Positions 1 through 12,205 of a DNA stretch of 64,000 nt are shown piece by piece. The number at the start of each line of letters is the position of its first letter. Positions within the stretch are counted from its first letter, which is position 1. Origin of the DNA: Sternotherus odoratus (Eukaryota > Chordata > Testudines > Kinosternidae). The translations under genes were made by a program, and so were the position numbers. The DNA is taken from positions 86,162,390 through 86,226,389 of the forward strand of contig JAVMKO010000003.1 in assembly GCA_032164245.1 (NCBI GenBank). Reading direction: 5' to 3'. The notes below the pieces were generated by a model. It saw nothing but the letters and a program-made list of their open reading frames with translations, did no database searches and was not told the origin of the DNA.

Positions 1-636
1 TAAATCCATGGTGTGCCCACATCTTGAATACTGTGTACAGATGTGGTCTCCACATCTCAAAAAAGATACACTGGCATTAGAAAAGGTTCAGAGAAGGGCA
101 ACTAAAATGATTAGGAATTTGGAACAGGTTCCATATGAGGAGAGATTAAAGAGGCTAGGACTTTTCATCTTGGAAAGGAGGAGACTAAGGGAAGATATGA
201 TAGGGCTATATAAAATCATGAGTTGTGTGGAGAAAGTGAATAAGAAAGTTACTTACTTGTTCCCGAAATTAATGGGTAGCAGGTTTAAAACAAATAAAAG
301 AAAGTTCTTCTTCATACAGCGCACAGTCAAGCTGTGGAACTCCTTGCCTGAGGAGGCTGTGAAGACTAGCACTATAACAGGGTTTAAAAGAGAACTGGAT
401 AAATTCATGGAGGGTAAGTCCATTAATGGCTATTAGCCAGAATGGGTAAGGAATGGTGTCCCTAGTCTCTGTTTCTCAGAGGGTGGTGATGGATGGCAGG
501 AGAGAGATCACTTGACCTGTTAGATTCACTTGCTCCGGGGCACCTGGCATTGGCCACTGTTGGTAGACAAGATACTGGGCTGGATGGATCTTTGGTCTGA
601 ACCAGTATGGCCATTCTTATGCTCTTATGATATTTT
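1..636 (+). mobile_element. CR1-clade LINE, 3' end (5' part lies outside window)
   Basis: The last part of ORF2 (2-436) is followed by a 3' UTR of about 200 bp. That UTR ends with the line 'ggtctgaaccagtatgg' and a TTCTTATG/CTCTTATG-type tail, as in reptile CR1-clade LINEs. The same 3' UTR appears near 20200-20243 (sense) and 12050-12205 (antisense), so it marks one CR1 subfamily in this window. It is cut only by the window edge; a copy running further left is likely. Confidence 0.9.
2..436 (+). pseudogene. CR1 ORF2 C-terminal fragment
   Basis: An open frame enters from the left edge (AAA TCC ATG...), so the ATG at 8 is internal and not a start. It encodes the region downstream of the reverse transcriptase core: PHLEYCVQ, then EKVQRRATKMIR, YEERLKRLGL, LREDMIGLYKIM, and near the end VKLWNSLPEEAV and LDKFMEG. 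These blocks are typical of the CR1 ORF2 C-terminus. The frame has no stop until 434-436, so this copy is younger than most in the window. The full protein would be an endonuclease plus reverse transcriptase used for target-primed reverse transcription. Only about 143 residues are visible. Confidence 0.88.
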
Positions 637-1744
637 TTTAACACCAGGCTGGGGCCAGTGTATTTTTGTCTCTGAAAAACTGGTTTGTGCTTGTTACCCA
701 GAATTATAACATATTTCAGTAACAATCATACAATAGAATCTCATAATTTCACACATAGCATTGGTACACTATTTCAATGAGATAATAATGTTCAGCAGAT
801 TATGCCTTTTCAAATTACACCTCACAAAGCATATTTTGTACAGAATTTATCATAGTCTTGTAAAAGTGGTGAACATGATGGTAGATTGTCACAGTCTCAC
901 TGAAATAAATTCCAATAGAAAACAAATGAAGTAAAGAAGAGATCAGGTAGAAGTGATGGAGGTCTGAGGTTACTGGGGTTGGTATGCTCAGTAGTCAGGA
1001 CTGAACAGAAAAGTAACAACATTGTTTCTGTCTGACTCAAAATACTTTGATCCAATATTTCTTTGTCCCCCCTGGAATTTAAATTATTTTTTTAGCATCT
1101 TCTGCTACCACAAGCCACATTACAGACAATAGTACAACTTTGCTGCTTGTGTGAAAATTTACAGGATTAAAAAAATTCCCTTTCCCTAACAAACCTGCTT
1201 TAGGTGACATTCTACTCACAGTATGTGAACCTGCCTTTTGACACTTATTACAGTAGCACCTAAAAGCCTTCTCTAATTTAGCAAGCTTGGTGAGAATAAT
1301 TCACCACTGTTTCAGCTGCTCTGATGATAGCAGCAATGACATCCATAGTGTAGGCTGGACTCAGACCTTTTTGAGTTAGATGACATATTGGTGAAAGACC
1401 CGAGCCCTATCTGTGCTACAGTTTCACCCCTTGCTAATAAGCATGGAGCTGCACCAGAGGTGATTACCTGCCATAGAGTACGTTAGTGCAGATGTAGCAA
1501 TACGTGCTGTACTCCATCTGCCCCCGCTTCTGAGTAGCCTAGGGGCCATGACAGAGGTGGGCTTAGGGTGAGGTAAGAGCAGAGACTCTAGATCAGCCGT
1601 TCCACAGATTCACTGGCTAAACTTGCAACTAGAGAAGCTAACAAATCCCTTGGATTACAGTACCAATTATAGCGTAAGCAGGGAATGAGCATTCTTTGTG
1701 TGTAAAATGAAGCACATGTGTAAATCCTTTTAGGATCATATAGC
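637..1744. other. Unassigned AT-rich DNA
   Basis: No gene, repeat family or RNA was recognised. The stretch 1300-1660 is somewhat richer in GC and may hold an old repeat that I could not place. Confidence 0.4.
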
Positions 1745-1876
1745 CTAGCCTGACAAGAGGTAGGAGGGGAAATAGGTGAAATGACTTATCTGAGATCACA
1801 CAGCAGGTCAGCGACAGAGACAAGAATAAAACTAAGGTCTCCCAATTCCTGGCCCAGTGCTCCATACACTGCACGT
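1745..1876 (-). repeat. MIR SINE fragment, antisense
   Basis: Reads as the reverse complement of a MIR core and 3' part: 'gaaatgacttatctgagatc', 'acacagcaggtcagcgaca', 'ctaaggtctcccaattcctg' and 'cagtgctccatacactgca' follow the MIR order. MIRs are old tRNA-derived SINEs shared across amniotes. The copy is diverged and lacks the tRNA-like head. Confidence 0.72.
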
Positions 1877-4216
1877 ACGAGTCTAAGATTCATTTTATTG
1901 ATGTTTGTCAAATTCATTATTTATTTTCATGACAGTTTCTAGAATCTTTAAAACTAGCAAAAAGCAGGCACTGTGTGTATGTAGGCTTGCCAGAGCAGAT
2001 ATTTAAAGAATAGTAGTATATTACGGGTAAAATACCAACACAGGGCTCAGAAGAGACAAGGACAGCAAGTGGGCATTACCTAGCATATTGAGATACATTA
2101 AACAAACACATGTATCCAGCAAAACATAATCTATGGAAATATAGCTGGAACAGGGACGGAAACAGCGAAACAAGGATTAGGTGGGGAATTACATTAGTAA
2201 GACACTGTAGTAGCTAATTGAGAAGACACATGAATAATAATTGAGGAGATGCCAAGACAGAAGTGCCACAGTGCCATAGTAATTTATTAACATATGAGAG
2301 AGAATTTGTCTGAGCTATTAAGTTCCAGTAGTAGTAAATTCCAAGGGCAGTGAATCCTCAATTAATTTTCCCATAAGCCCTTAGAGGAGCTTCAGGGCTT
2401 GTCCAGATCATTAGGATTGCTTTACAGGCCCAGAACAAAAAGATTATGAAGAAGACAATTTTCCAGATAATCCAAGACAAATTCAGTGCCAATTCAAGCA
2501 AGAGTTGAATATTAATAGCTCATAAATGTTAAAGGGATTGATTTTTCCCCTCTTTAGCTTGGTAAAGGCTCTGAAATGGCAAATGTTTAAAAATGTTTAT
2601 TCTAATTATGAAGAGCAACATGGTCAAGTATGGGTGCTTAAACTGGATCTACAATTAATCTATGTGCGGTTGGTTACATGCATAGCCTCACATTCCATGT
2701 GCAAATCAGTTTTTGCATGTACTAACCGTTGAATGAATTGAATGAGTAAGTATAGTTTATGCATATAATCTCCCATGTGCAAGTGTTCACCATTAACTAA
2801 TCCCTGTAAGTATGAAACACCACAGGGATTGCATTAAATTATTTACAAAAACACCTTATTTTGGTTCCCTTAATTTGCCCAATTGCTGATTGTGTGGCAC
2901 TTACTATACATGTTGAGTGTTACTTGGGGTTTAGACATACAGCTCACATTGAGGTCCCTGTTTCCTTTTTTTCAAAGCTGTGATCTGAAAGATGGACCTT
3001 CAGAAGAATTTTATATTTTTCAGTGGTGATCTTTTCAAAAGCAGTAACCTTTGTCACCTATGTGACTTTTGTCATGAATGTTTTCAATATGTTCTTAGTT
3101 ATTAAAAGCAAAAACATTCCTTTCACTCAGTTCTAGGGTACCCTGCTGGTGCTCCAGGCTTACCAGTTTCAATATTTGTGTGGTTCCATGAGAATTATTA
3201 TTTGTTGTAATAACTAGCTTCCATATCATGTGCACTCTACCTGCTTTTGCAAAATCAAGTTATTCACAGCGACTTTAATCTCCCCTCCATACGCTTGCAA
3301 TAGTCCTATAGAAATCTAGTTGTTATGCATGTGTATGGCAATGGGAATAAATTCTGATATTGGTGCTAGCACAGGAAATTTTTTTAGTTTTTAATAAATC
3401 CAGTAAAAAAAACCTTTACAGATACAAATTTCACAGTCTGCATGCAAAATTCCAGTGCTTTAAGTGTACAGATGAGCCTGCACCAGACCTTGGGATCTGA
3501 ACTCTTCTGAACTTTGTGATGGTTAAGATCTGGGCCCAAACTTTGTGCAATTTTATAGCCTACTTCCAATTTTAAATAATAACATGGAACAAAAGTGAAC
3601 TAGGTAAATTGCTATTACTCTCCTTCTTCATTAACAAACTTTCATAACAAGAACCAAAAGCAGAAGTATGGTGTATCTTTCAGCTGATAGCAGTGTCAGG
3701 ACCAAATTGTGGCCTAGCTTGCATGCGATGCATAAGGGAATCTGTGGTGGCTCTATGGAGCTGTTCTGTCCCATCTTCCCCCTTCACAAGTATGTGGCAA
3801 GGAGAACTAGATCTTGGTCCTTCTCCCCCCCTTCCCAACATGTCAATGAGAGTAGTTTCATTGGTGCTCTGGAGGAAGTGTGATGTGCAAGAGGGTCTTG
3901 TAAGGTCTGCCTATTGGTCTCCTATCACCCCCCTGGTTTGGTCCAGGACCAGCACCATAATGGACTTGCTCAGGGCTCATAGCAGAGCCATAACTGAGCC
4001 TTCCTTTAGTAAGTGTTCCCATATCTCAATGACTAAGGCTATATATACATTCAGAATGCTGCTGTAGTGCTTCAATGTAGACACTTGCTACTGTGACGGG
4101 AGGGTTTCTCCCATCACTGTAGGGAATCCATCTCCTGGCAAGGCAGTAGCTAGTTCAGCGGAAGAATTCCCATTAACCTAGCAGAGTCTACACTAGGGGT
4201 TAGGTTGGCTTAACTA
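1877..4216. other. Unassigned DNA
   Basis: AT-rich DNA with no defensible gene. The part 3660-4080 has a few short open frames, but they show no known domain and are probably chance. Confidence 0.4.
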
Positions 4217-4489
4217 CAGGTACATCTATGCAAGGATAAAAGACCTGGAGTCAGCTGGCTCTGGCTCACAGGACTCGGGCTTTGGGGTTAAAAATCATTG
4301 TATAGACATTTGGGCTTGAGTTAAGGCCAAGCAATGGGGCCCTACAGCCTTGTAGGGTCTCGGAGCTTGGGCTCCAGCCCAAGCTGAAACGTCTACACAC
4401 ACAATGTTCAGCTCCAGAGCTTGAGGTCCATAAGACCGAGTCCCCTGAACTTGGCCAGCCAATTTTTTTTGTCCCTGTGTAGACATGCT
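4217..4489. mobile_element. Harbinger-type MITE, decayed
   Basis: The ends are imperfect inverted repeats: 'ggtacatctatgcaaggata' on the left, and on the right the complement of 'tgtccctgtgtagacatgc'. The interior holds the motifs 'ctggctcacaggactcgggc', 'gtatagacatttgggc' and 'agcccaagctgaaacgtct' seen in short non-autonomous PIF/Harbinger elements of turtles. There is no coding capacity. It would have been moved by a Harbinger nuclease such as that encoded at 37768-38987. Confidence 0.68.
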
Positions 4490-4737
4490 CATAGTCTCTC
4501 AGGAGTGTGGATTTTTCACAATCCTGAGAGATGTAGTTATGCCAGTGTAACTTTTCAGGGTAGACCAGCTCTAATTGGGCCTGTGAGAGTTCAAGGAGAG
4601 GGAAAGCTGAGTGACTCAGCAAGTTAACTGCCGGATGATTTATTGTTAAAGCTGTGTGAGACTACACATTTTCAGCCTGAGAACTGCACTGAACAGACTA
4701 GAAATAAGGCACAAATATTTATCAGTGAGGTTAATTA

Positions 4738-4936
4738 ACTATTAGAGGAATTTACAAAGAGCTGTGGAAGAGTCTCTATAACTGGAAATGTTTAAATCAA
4801 GATTGGATGTGTTTCTGAAAGATATGCTGTGTTTCAAACAAGAATTAATTCAGGGCAGTTCTATGGTCTGTGTTATTCAGGAGGTCAGAGTAGAAAGTCA
4901 CAATGTTTCTAACTTTGCAATCTCTGATTCTATTAA
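4738..4936 (+). mobile_element. CR1 LINE 3' tail fragment
   Basis: The series 'aaatcaagattggatgtg', 'ttctgaaagatatgctg', 'gttctatggtctgtgttat' and 'caggaggtcagagtaga' matches the end of CR1 ORF2 and its 3' UTR. This is a different CR1 subfamily from 1-636 and the same as the antisense copy at 30463. The short frame beginning at 4788 is part of it and is not a gene. Confidence 0.82.
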
Positions 4937-6114
4937 ACTGTTTGCTAAGAAATTATGGGTTCATATAAAGTTATAGAATCAGCCTAACTGTTCGAATCAA
5001 GTTTCTGGTGTGAATAGTCCGGTTACAAATCCTAAATTCACTTCTCATGCATCTAAACCCTGCAGGTTGGGGAATATTTCTACCATATTTTCCACTGAAT
5101 ATTCATAGAAAACAAACACGAAAGAACAAGAACATGGTCAAAGTTAACTAAATTGAAAATATCCAAAGAAATATTAATAGATTTCTTCACACACATCCCC
5201 ACTATTCACCTACCTTTATTCCTTACAACACTCCATAATACCTTTCTGATACTAGGTTTCTTTACAAACTCAAATCTCAGGTTTTTAAAAACAAAACAAA
5301 CAAAGAAACAACCCTAATGATTTTCCTGTGTAATGTGTTTGTTTGATTTGGTGGTAGGTTTTTTACATAAAACCTAGCTTAAATTTGAGAGTTAGTTTTT
5401 GTTTTTAGATTCAGGGTTTGTTTGAAACTGATGAAAGTGAGAAAAGTGAGGAAAATGTTTAAAATGAAGAGGAAAAAAGAGAGGTTTTCCCAGCTCTCTT
5501 GTTCTTCAATTATATATATATAAGTAGAACATTTTTAAGTTGAAGCAGATTTCTTTTTTATCTTACAAGAAATTGTATTTTACATGGTGGAAAACCACAA
5601 AAGCATCTGATGAATGTGTTCTATTTTTCATCTTTTCCAACTCCAACAATAAACTAGAGTTTTTACTGATTTTGCCAATAATAAGAATTGTTTCCATACA
5701 ACTTGAGTTGTAATATTACTTACACAAAGTACAACGTTATGTCTCTCACTCTCTACTCCAAGGCTATTTCTTAACGACAGAACATGTTGACATTGTATGA
5801 AGTAATACAAAACACTATGAACACCTGGAGAATTAATCAATGCCAGCACCTTTACTTTATGTCTGGATTTAATTTGTCAATATGAACACTTGAGCACCAG
5901 GGGAGGTCAAAGAGACATGTTTCCCTCCTCTTCTTGGTCTGTGATGCATACACCTCACAGAATCTCTGTACGTTATACCCTATATATTCTAACTCATAAG
6001 CAATAGAATTTCAGTGAACACTGCATCAATGTTTAGGAATCCTTTATCCTAGCTACCATACATGTAAAAGCCTCCTGTTGATATCCCTGGGCCTAATCCT
6101 ATAGCCATTACATG
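4937..6114. other. Unassigned AT-rich DNA
   Basis: No gene or repeat recognised apart from a short (TA)n run near 5512-5524. Confidence 0.4.
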
Positions 6115-6605
6115 GATTGTGTGTTGAGGAGAGCAATTAGGGCTGAGGAGGAAGGGATCCTTCTCCACTGGACTCTGTCTGGCATACAAGCACTGAGCAG
6201 GTTAATATAGGCTAGGAAGGCCAATTAACCCTACATTCTGCACCCGGAAGGGAACCAGGGTATGAAAATGCCTACTGGCAGATGAAAGCCAACTAGGGGA
6301 GCAGCTGGGTTAGGGTTATAAACCAGGGAGAGCAAGAAGAGACTGTAGGGAAGAGTAAAAACAACAAGGAGTTCTTGTGGCACCTGAAAGACTAACACAT
6401 TTATCTGGGCATAAGGTGGGTTTTAGCTCACAAAAGCTTATGGACAAATCTGTTCATCTTTAAGGTGCCACAAGGACTCCTTGTTGTTTTTGCTGATACA
6501 GACTAACACAGACTAGGTTTCCTAGAGAGAAGGGAGGTTGATCAGGGACAAGGAGGAGATCCAGTGGGAGAGTAAATCTTGGGGTCCTGGCAGAGGCTAA
6601 GCATG
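6115..6605. mobile_element. LTR-like repeat split by a PLE fold-back
   Basis: The flanks 6115-6356 ('ggccaattaaccctac', 'gcagctgggttagggttata') and 6516-6605 ('gaggagatccagtgggag', 'gtcctggcagaggctaagc') look like two halves of one LTR-type repeat, interrupted by the PLE at 6357-6515. The family call rests on recognition only. No terminal TG/CA or flanking duplication was confirmed. Confidence 0.38.
6357..6515 (+). mobile_element. Short Penelope-like element with fold-back 5' end
   Basis: The left arm 6357-6390 is the reverse complement of 6458-6491 over 34 bp with two mismatches. The antisense segment runs to about 6413 ('gggcataag') and then switches to sense ('gtgggttttagctcac'). The 3' end 'gatacagactaacaca' resembles the 3' ends of the other PLE copies (32001-32033, 48500-48519). 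It is non-coding, a minimal PLE copy with its own 3' region inverted at the front. Confidence 0.75.
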
Positions 6606-7749
6606 AAGCAGACAAATCTGAAATTGAATTGTCTGTCAAATATTACTTCTGCTCAAACCTGCTCTGATCCTTTTTGAATAAAGGACTCTAGGACATGAGA
6701 GTATTATGCACAAAATTAGTAACTGGGTCCACATCAAACTGTAGACATATATCTTATTCTGATCTGTCAGGGATCAAACACTGCTAGAAAGAAGTGTGTG
6801 TGTGTGAAATATTGTATATATGTGCATTAATTTAGAGATAGATACAGTTTAGGGATGCTCATAGACTAAATACGATGTGGGAAAAACGATCTATACAAAC
6901 TACAAATAACAAAAATCACTTTATATTTTACATTAAAATGTGCTGTGGTTGGTTAAATAGAGGGTGGACATTTTCCACACTGTAATACTGATGAGGACCA
7001 AATACTGAACAAATGCAGTCAAGCTTCAGTGCCAAATCACAGTTTACACTTAGGATGTGCTGTAAGAGTCTAAACTTGTCCTGTAGCCATATAAGTGCTA
7101 AAAGCTTTTACAAATAAACATATCCAGTTAATGGAAGCCACATTATCCCATGGGAAATGGACCTTTATTTTAAATATAGCAGCACAAATATGGAATATGA
7201 TACGTCTGCATCCAATATACACTACACTGTGCAGAGATGTGTAAAGAAGATATCAATTCCTCAGTCTCCATAGACGATCCTTTGGAGGATCAGGGCCTTA
7301 GGTACTATACTGCTGCAGTATATGCTTCTATCTATAAAAACTCTGGGGATGGTGGTGTGAGGAGGGGTTATTCACGGCTGAACTAATTGTAAAGTTGCCA
7401 AAACTGTTCTTAGGGAATGTATTTCTAATTGCTTTTTCAAACTATTGTCTAAGGGGTTATTCTCCCTAGGCTGCTATTAGTTATTAATAAGGAGTTCTAT
7501 ATACAGGGTAAAGGAACTTGGACAATTATTGAAATACTCTGTTCTTCTCAGGCTGGATTGTGGGGTTCTTACTGGGGTTTTTTCCAATCCTTTCCTAAGA
7601 CCCATTGAAGTCATTCTGGTGACTTTACTTGTTCACCCTTAATGTTGTTACATTTAAACAGCAATTCTGCTTTGAAAAGTGACCATGTAAAAGTAGCACC
7701 TTCTTAGTCAGATCTGCTCCTTGTGGGCATTTAGAATTACTGACACTAG
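6606..7749. other. Unassigned AT-rich DNA
   Basis: Nothing recognised beyond a short (GT)n at 6796-6806. Confidence 0.4.
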
Positions 7750-7751
7750 TA

Positions 7752-8432
7752 CAGTAAAACCTCCATTTAACGGACTAATTCGGGCGAGGGGGTGTCCGTT
7801 AAATGAAAAAGTCTGTTATTTAATAATTAAAAAAAAAAAGAGCTGTTGGAGCAGCAGCCCGACCGCCACAGGGTCAGGGTGGCAGCTTCACAGCCCGCCC
7901 ACTGCCGGGACCCGGGTGGCAGCCGGGAGCCATCAGCCAGCCCGCCGGGGTCCCAGCTACTGGGACCCAGGCGGCAGCCGGGAGCTGTCAGCCAGCCCGC
8001 CCAGGTCCCGGCTGCCGGGACCCGTCAGCCAGCCCGCCTGGGTCCCGGCTGCTAGGATGCGGGCGGCAGCCGGGAACCATCAGTCAGCCCGCCCGGGTCC
8101 GACCCAGGCGGCAGCCGGGAGCCGTCAGCCAGTCCGCCCAGGTCCCGGCTGCTGGGAGCCGGCAGCCAGCCCGCCCGCTGTCTGGACCCAGGCGGCAGCT
8201 GGGAGCCGGCAGCCAGCCCGCCCGCTGTCTGGACCCGGGCGGCAGCTGGGAGCGGGCAGCCAGCCGCCCGCTGTCTGGACCCGGGCGGCAGCGGGGAGCC
8301 GGCAGCCAGCCTGCCCGCTGCTGTGACCCGGGCGGCAGCCGGGAGCCGGCAGCCAGCCCACCAGAAATGGATCCGGAATTCATCAGACTTTTGTCTGTTG
8401 CATCCGAAGTCCGTTAAATCGAGGGTTTACTG
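7752..8432. mobile_element. Tigger/pogo-type MITE with minisatellite core
   Basis: The element begins CAGTAAAACCTCCATTTAAC and ends with the inverse (GTTAAATCGAGGGTTTACTG). It is flanked by TA on both sides (7750-7751, 8433-8434), as in Tc1/mariner-class insertions. The subterminal parts 'ggactaattcgggcgag' (left) and 'gttgcatccgaagtccg' (right) recur in the copy at 17873-18729. There is no transposase. Long open frames inside (7721-8326 and antisense) come from the GC-rich tandem repeat and are not genes. Confidence 0.85.
7860..8370. repeat. GC-rich minisatellite inside Tigger MITE
   Basis: Roughly 50-bp units repeat about nine times, each with 'gcggcagccgggagc' and 'cagccagcccgcc' plus either 'gggacccgg' or 'gctgtctggacccgg'. 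Units near 8160-8300 are most alike, which suggests recent expansion there. Unit length varies. The repeat is confined within the transposon ends. Confidence 0.85.
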
Positions 8433-9109
8433 TAATGAAATAAGATTTTTTTATATATAATTTTATTCTTCTTAGCCCTGCAGAACCAACACAGCAAAGG
8501 GTGGATGAGTCTGCTGCAGATTCCACTCAGTTTTTGCATAATCAACAGAATGTAAAAATGTCAGTTGGTTACATCAGGGCAATTGTACAGCTGTTACACA
8601 AGTGTCAATTAAGCTCCCTGCAGAATACGTTGAATACTTGCAATGTATGAGATGTAAAAGACCCAGCTTGACTCTCAGAACTTGGAGGGGTCTGGCAAGA
8701 TTAACAGTTAAAATAGCATTTTTATACTTATAAATGTCACATATCACACCACCATTTTGACAGGGCTGCTTTTCAGAGTAGAAAAAATCTCTAATTTCTT
8801 TGCTTTTTAAGAGTGGGAGGAGAAGAAAAGGAAAGAGAAAAAGCAAAACAGAGGAAGGGAGAAAAGGAACAAAAGTACTCACTGGCATCAGTAAGACTTG
8901 TTGCTTTTTCACTGATGTAACAAAGAAGGTGCTTGCTTAGCTAAAGGGCACCAGAATGGTAAAGTTGCCAAAAATGGCAAAAGAGTCAGAGGCTCTTAAA
9001 AATCATTGTTATTGTGTGCACAACAATAATTGTTGCACTTTCCATCTCCAGAAATGAATATTTTAAGTTGGATTAAGCCTCAGGGTGCTCCTGAAAAGAA
9101 GGTGGTATT
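8433..9109. other. Unassigned DNA
   Basis: Contains a purine-rich stretch at 8810-8875. No gene or repeat family recognised. Confidence 0.4.
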
Positions 9110-9250
9110 TCCGCAGTTTATGGATGAGGCACAAAGAGTGGTTAAGTGGCTTGCCCAAGACCATACTTGGAAGCATAAGTTTGTTCTGGGTGCACAACTT
9201 AGATCTTCTGGCTCCCAGTGCTGCATCTTTAAACACAATGCCATGTTAGG
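9110..9250 (-). repeat. MIR SINE fragment, antisense
   Basis: Motifs in order: 'tttatggatgaggcacaaag', 'ttaagtggcttgcccaagac', 'cttctggctcccagtgctg'. These match the reverse complement of the MIR core and tail. The open frame 9030-9308 simply overlaps it. Confidence 0.65.
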
Positions 9251-11001
9251 AGCTGTTACATTTTATGATGTTCTATTGTTTTCTGAAGAGGTAGTTGCTA
9301 TTTGGTGACACAGAGTTCAATGTGGGTTGTTACAGAAGAGACATGTACTATTTTTTTTCATGGACCTTTGCTCCTCAGACATCAGAACTACCATTTCAGG
9401 GTCTGAAGCATCAGCATACCCAGCCTGGGAGCCAGTTTGATTAGCTGTTTCCTGTAAATTTAAATTCCTTGTGCACTATGGTTACTATGAGAGAGTGCCA
9501 ATTCTTGATCAGGAGTGTGCAGCAATGGCCACATCCTGCAGTCTTTTGACAAGGACTCTTCTTCCTGGGATTTTGTGCATAGCTGACTCACATGCTCAGG
9601 CCCAAATGTCCACTGAAATCTATGATGTATCGGTCATCTAAAAAAAGATGAACTTTGCATGCCTATATTTAAATATATGACTTTGCCATCCAACGCCATG
9701 GCAAAAGCAGTTCTCAAGGCAGTCATTAGAAATATATTTGCATGTGATATATTTTCATGACTACATTAGATCTTTTGTCAGAGATTCACAGCATCCACTC
9801 TGCAGACCCTTGCCATTCAACAGCAGTGACTCCCTTCATTATTTTTTTAAAGAGACAGTGCACACAAAAGCTCATTTCTGACTGCTTCCTTCTACTGTGG
9901 CATCACTGAAAATAATTCAAGAACTGGCCATCATGGTTGACGATTCAGTAGCCTGGACAAAATGATACGGACAAAGGCATAGAGGATCTGGAAGAATTAA
10001 AAACAAGCTCTAAGGATAGTCTAAGAGTGAAGAAAAAAGCTCAGAGACAAATTTAGGAAGCTGACAGGCCATCAGCACAACAATATAAAGAGAGAGTGAA
10101 AAATTCCTCTTGAAAGATCTGACCACAGCAGCCATCATAAAAGGCACAAATGTGCACGCTTTCCAATGTCTTCTGGTGATTTTCCCCTCCCCTGCATTGA
10201 CTCTGCATGTCAAGCCCACATTGCTGCTTAGGTTTCACAACACAGAAAAGAAAACCCAGTTAAACTAAAGCCTACTCAAGTATGCAATATATTTCTCACA
10301 ACTGGAGAGCAGTCCTGTGTAGCAATTTCGGCAAAGTGAATGAGAGTCAAAGGGGGAAAAAATTGAAAAGAGGAGGAAATGAAGCTAAATAATTGGAGGG
10401 GAAAAAAGATGTCATGAATTGGAAATGAGTTTTGCTTTGAGGTGCTGACTCAGATGCATAGCTTTCCATAACAGCGATTGTAGGAATAAAAACAGAGTGG
10501 AATTTTAGTTATGAATAATAATAATAATAATAAGACTTATTTCCTTCATGTGCTTTAGAAACACCCAATTCTTCTGCTTATAAAAAAGAAAATAGGAAAT
10601 CCATTTTATCCTCCTTTCAGACTTTGGGCTCCAGTCTCAGATCTGAAACCTGCAAATAGAAAATGAAATAACATATCAAGCTTTACTTTTTATAATTCAA
10701 ACCGATGGCAAAAGAAATAGAATTTAAAAGGAAAAGAGGAGATAACCCAATCATTTTTATACAGATGATCAAATGGCAGAGTACAAGCCCCTTTCTCCAC
10801 ATTCTATTGAATACATTCATCAGAATAGAACAGTATCCACCAAGGGCAAAAAATAGGCACACACATTTTAAGTGTAATGGGATGTACACCCGTCTTTTCT
10901 AAAAGAATGCCATATATATGGTCCTCCCCAACTCCTCCTTTCTTGATAACTACATTTTGTTTCTGGAGGTGGTAGTCCTCACACCTAATTGAGAAGAGAT
11001 A
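9251..11001. other. Unassigned AT-rich DNA
   Basis: No gene recognised. It holds a short (ATA)n/(AAT)n microsatellite at about 10514-10533. Paired short ORFs on both strands near 10010-10240 and 10683-10902 show no domain. Confidence 0.4.
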
Positions 11002-11077
11002 CTGGGTGAAATCCTGCCCTGCTCAAATCAATGGCGCTTTTGCCATTGTCTTCGATGGAGTCAGGATTTCACCTAGG
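11002..11077. repeat. Short interspersed inverted repeat
   Basis: 'ctgggtgaaatcctg' at 11002-11016 is mirrored by 'caggatttcacctag' at 11062-11076 (one mismatch), with an inner palindromic tendency around 'caatggcgcttttgccattg'. This looks like a very small MITE or fold-back element common in sauropsid genomes. The family is not assigned. Confidence 0.55.
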
Positions 11078-12049
11078 ATTTCTCTCTGCTAGGATACTTT
11101 TTCTGTCTGTCTTTTCTTGAGTTTGCACCTCTCTTCTTTTTCAGTCTTCACTGTTTTTCAACTCTGCACTTGTCTGATTTCTTATCTACAATTTTTTTAT
11201 CTCCTCTCCCTCTTTCTTTTTCCATTTCCTTGGTATTTTCCTTTCACCTGCACCATATGCCACTCTTCATCCATCCCTTTGCCATTCACGCCATCATAAT
11301 TCCTTCTCCTTTATCGCTTTCACCAAATGCATACAGGGGTTGGTTCCTCCTAACAACACTGCAAAGAGGGTTACCTGGACCACAGGAGACTCATTTTTCT
11401 CTGGGAATGCCATGGAAAGGTGACTTTAAATGATAGCCAAGAATCCCTAGGAACCCACATCAACTGAAGCTGCTCATGAAATATTCTAAAACAGCACATC
11501 TCTCAGATGCTTTGGCCTTGCCAGGCCACCCAGCAAAGCTGGGCTTGTAGGTGTTTTGCACTATTCTTCTTCTTCTTCCCCTCAACTCCTATGGCACGCT
11601 TTCCACCTTGGGAGGCCTGCAACTGAAGTTCCATTGGAGGAACCTGTCACTTTATTTTGATGGTAGCTGTATACAGGAGCCCCAATCAGTATCATAGCTA
11701 CCCTGTGCTAGCAGCTATGCAAACACATGAGAAGAAACAGCCCCTGCCACAAAGAGACTCTAAATAAGCAAGTTAGCCTAAATATAAGCAAAAGAGCAAA
11801 AGCACATGTTTTGTGAGTTCATTTTTAAGGGAGATTCTCCCAAACTCTACCCGAGTTTTTTTCTCCCCAATCAAGTGGGCATTATTTATTTTCAATTTTG
11901 GATTTTCTTCATCTGAGATTTTTCTTTGTGGCATTTTTCTTGATACATTATACACAAAAAATAAAATAATGATGCCTAAACCAAAGATAAGATTTAGTCG
12001 TGTTCAAATTCTAATGGATGAAGACTGGTTAGTTAAAGTAGCTGGTGAT
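11078..12049. other. Pyrimidine-rich DNA and an old repeat scrap
   Basis: 11105-11320 is strongly C+T rich on +. 11680-11770 ('aaacagcccctgccacaaag') resembles a widespread ancient LINE-tail repeat also seen at 14690-14770. No gene recognised. Confidence 0.4.
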
Positions 12050-12205
12050 GTACATAAGAACGGCCGTACTGGATCAGACCAAGGGCCCAGTATCTTGCCT
12101 TCTGACTGTGGCCAAAGCCACATGCTTTAAAGGGAATGAGCCAAACAGGCAATCATTGAGTGATCTGTCCACAACTGGCTTCTGGATCTGGCCCAGAGTA
12201 TGTAG
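12050..12205 (-). mobile_element. CR1 LINE 3' UTR fragment, antisense
   Basis: 'acataagaacggccgtactg', 'gatcagaccaagggcccag' and 'agtgatctgtccacaact' are the reverse complement of the 3' UTR seen at 480-636. Insertion direction is therefore opposite to that copy. No coding part remains. Confidence 0.85.

Noticed and set aside
7721..8383. Long open frames on both strands (up to 201 residues) rich in Pro, Ala, Arg and Gly
   Set aside because: They lie on a GC-rich minisatellite within a Tigger MITE; open frames in several phases are expected from stop-poor repeat units.
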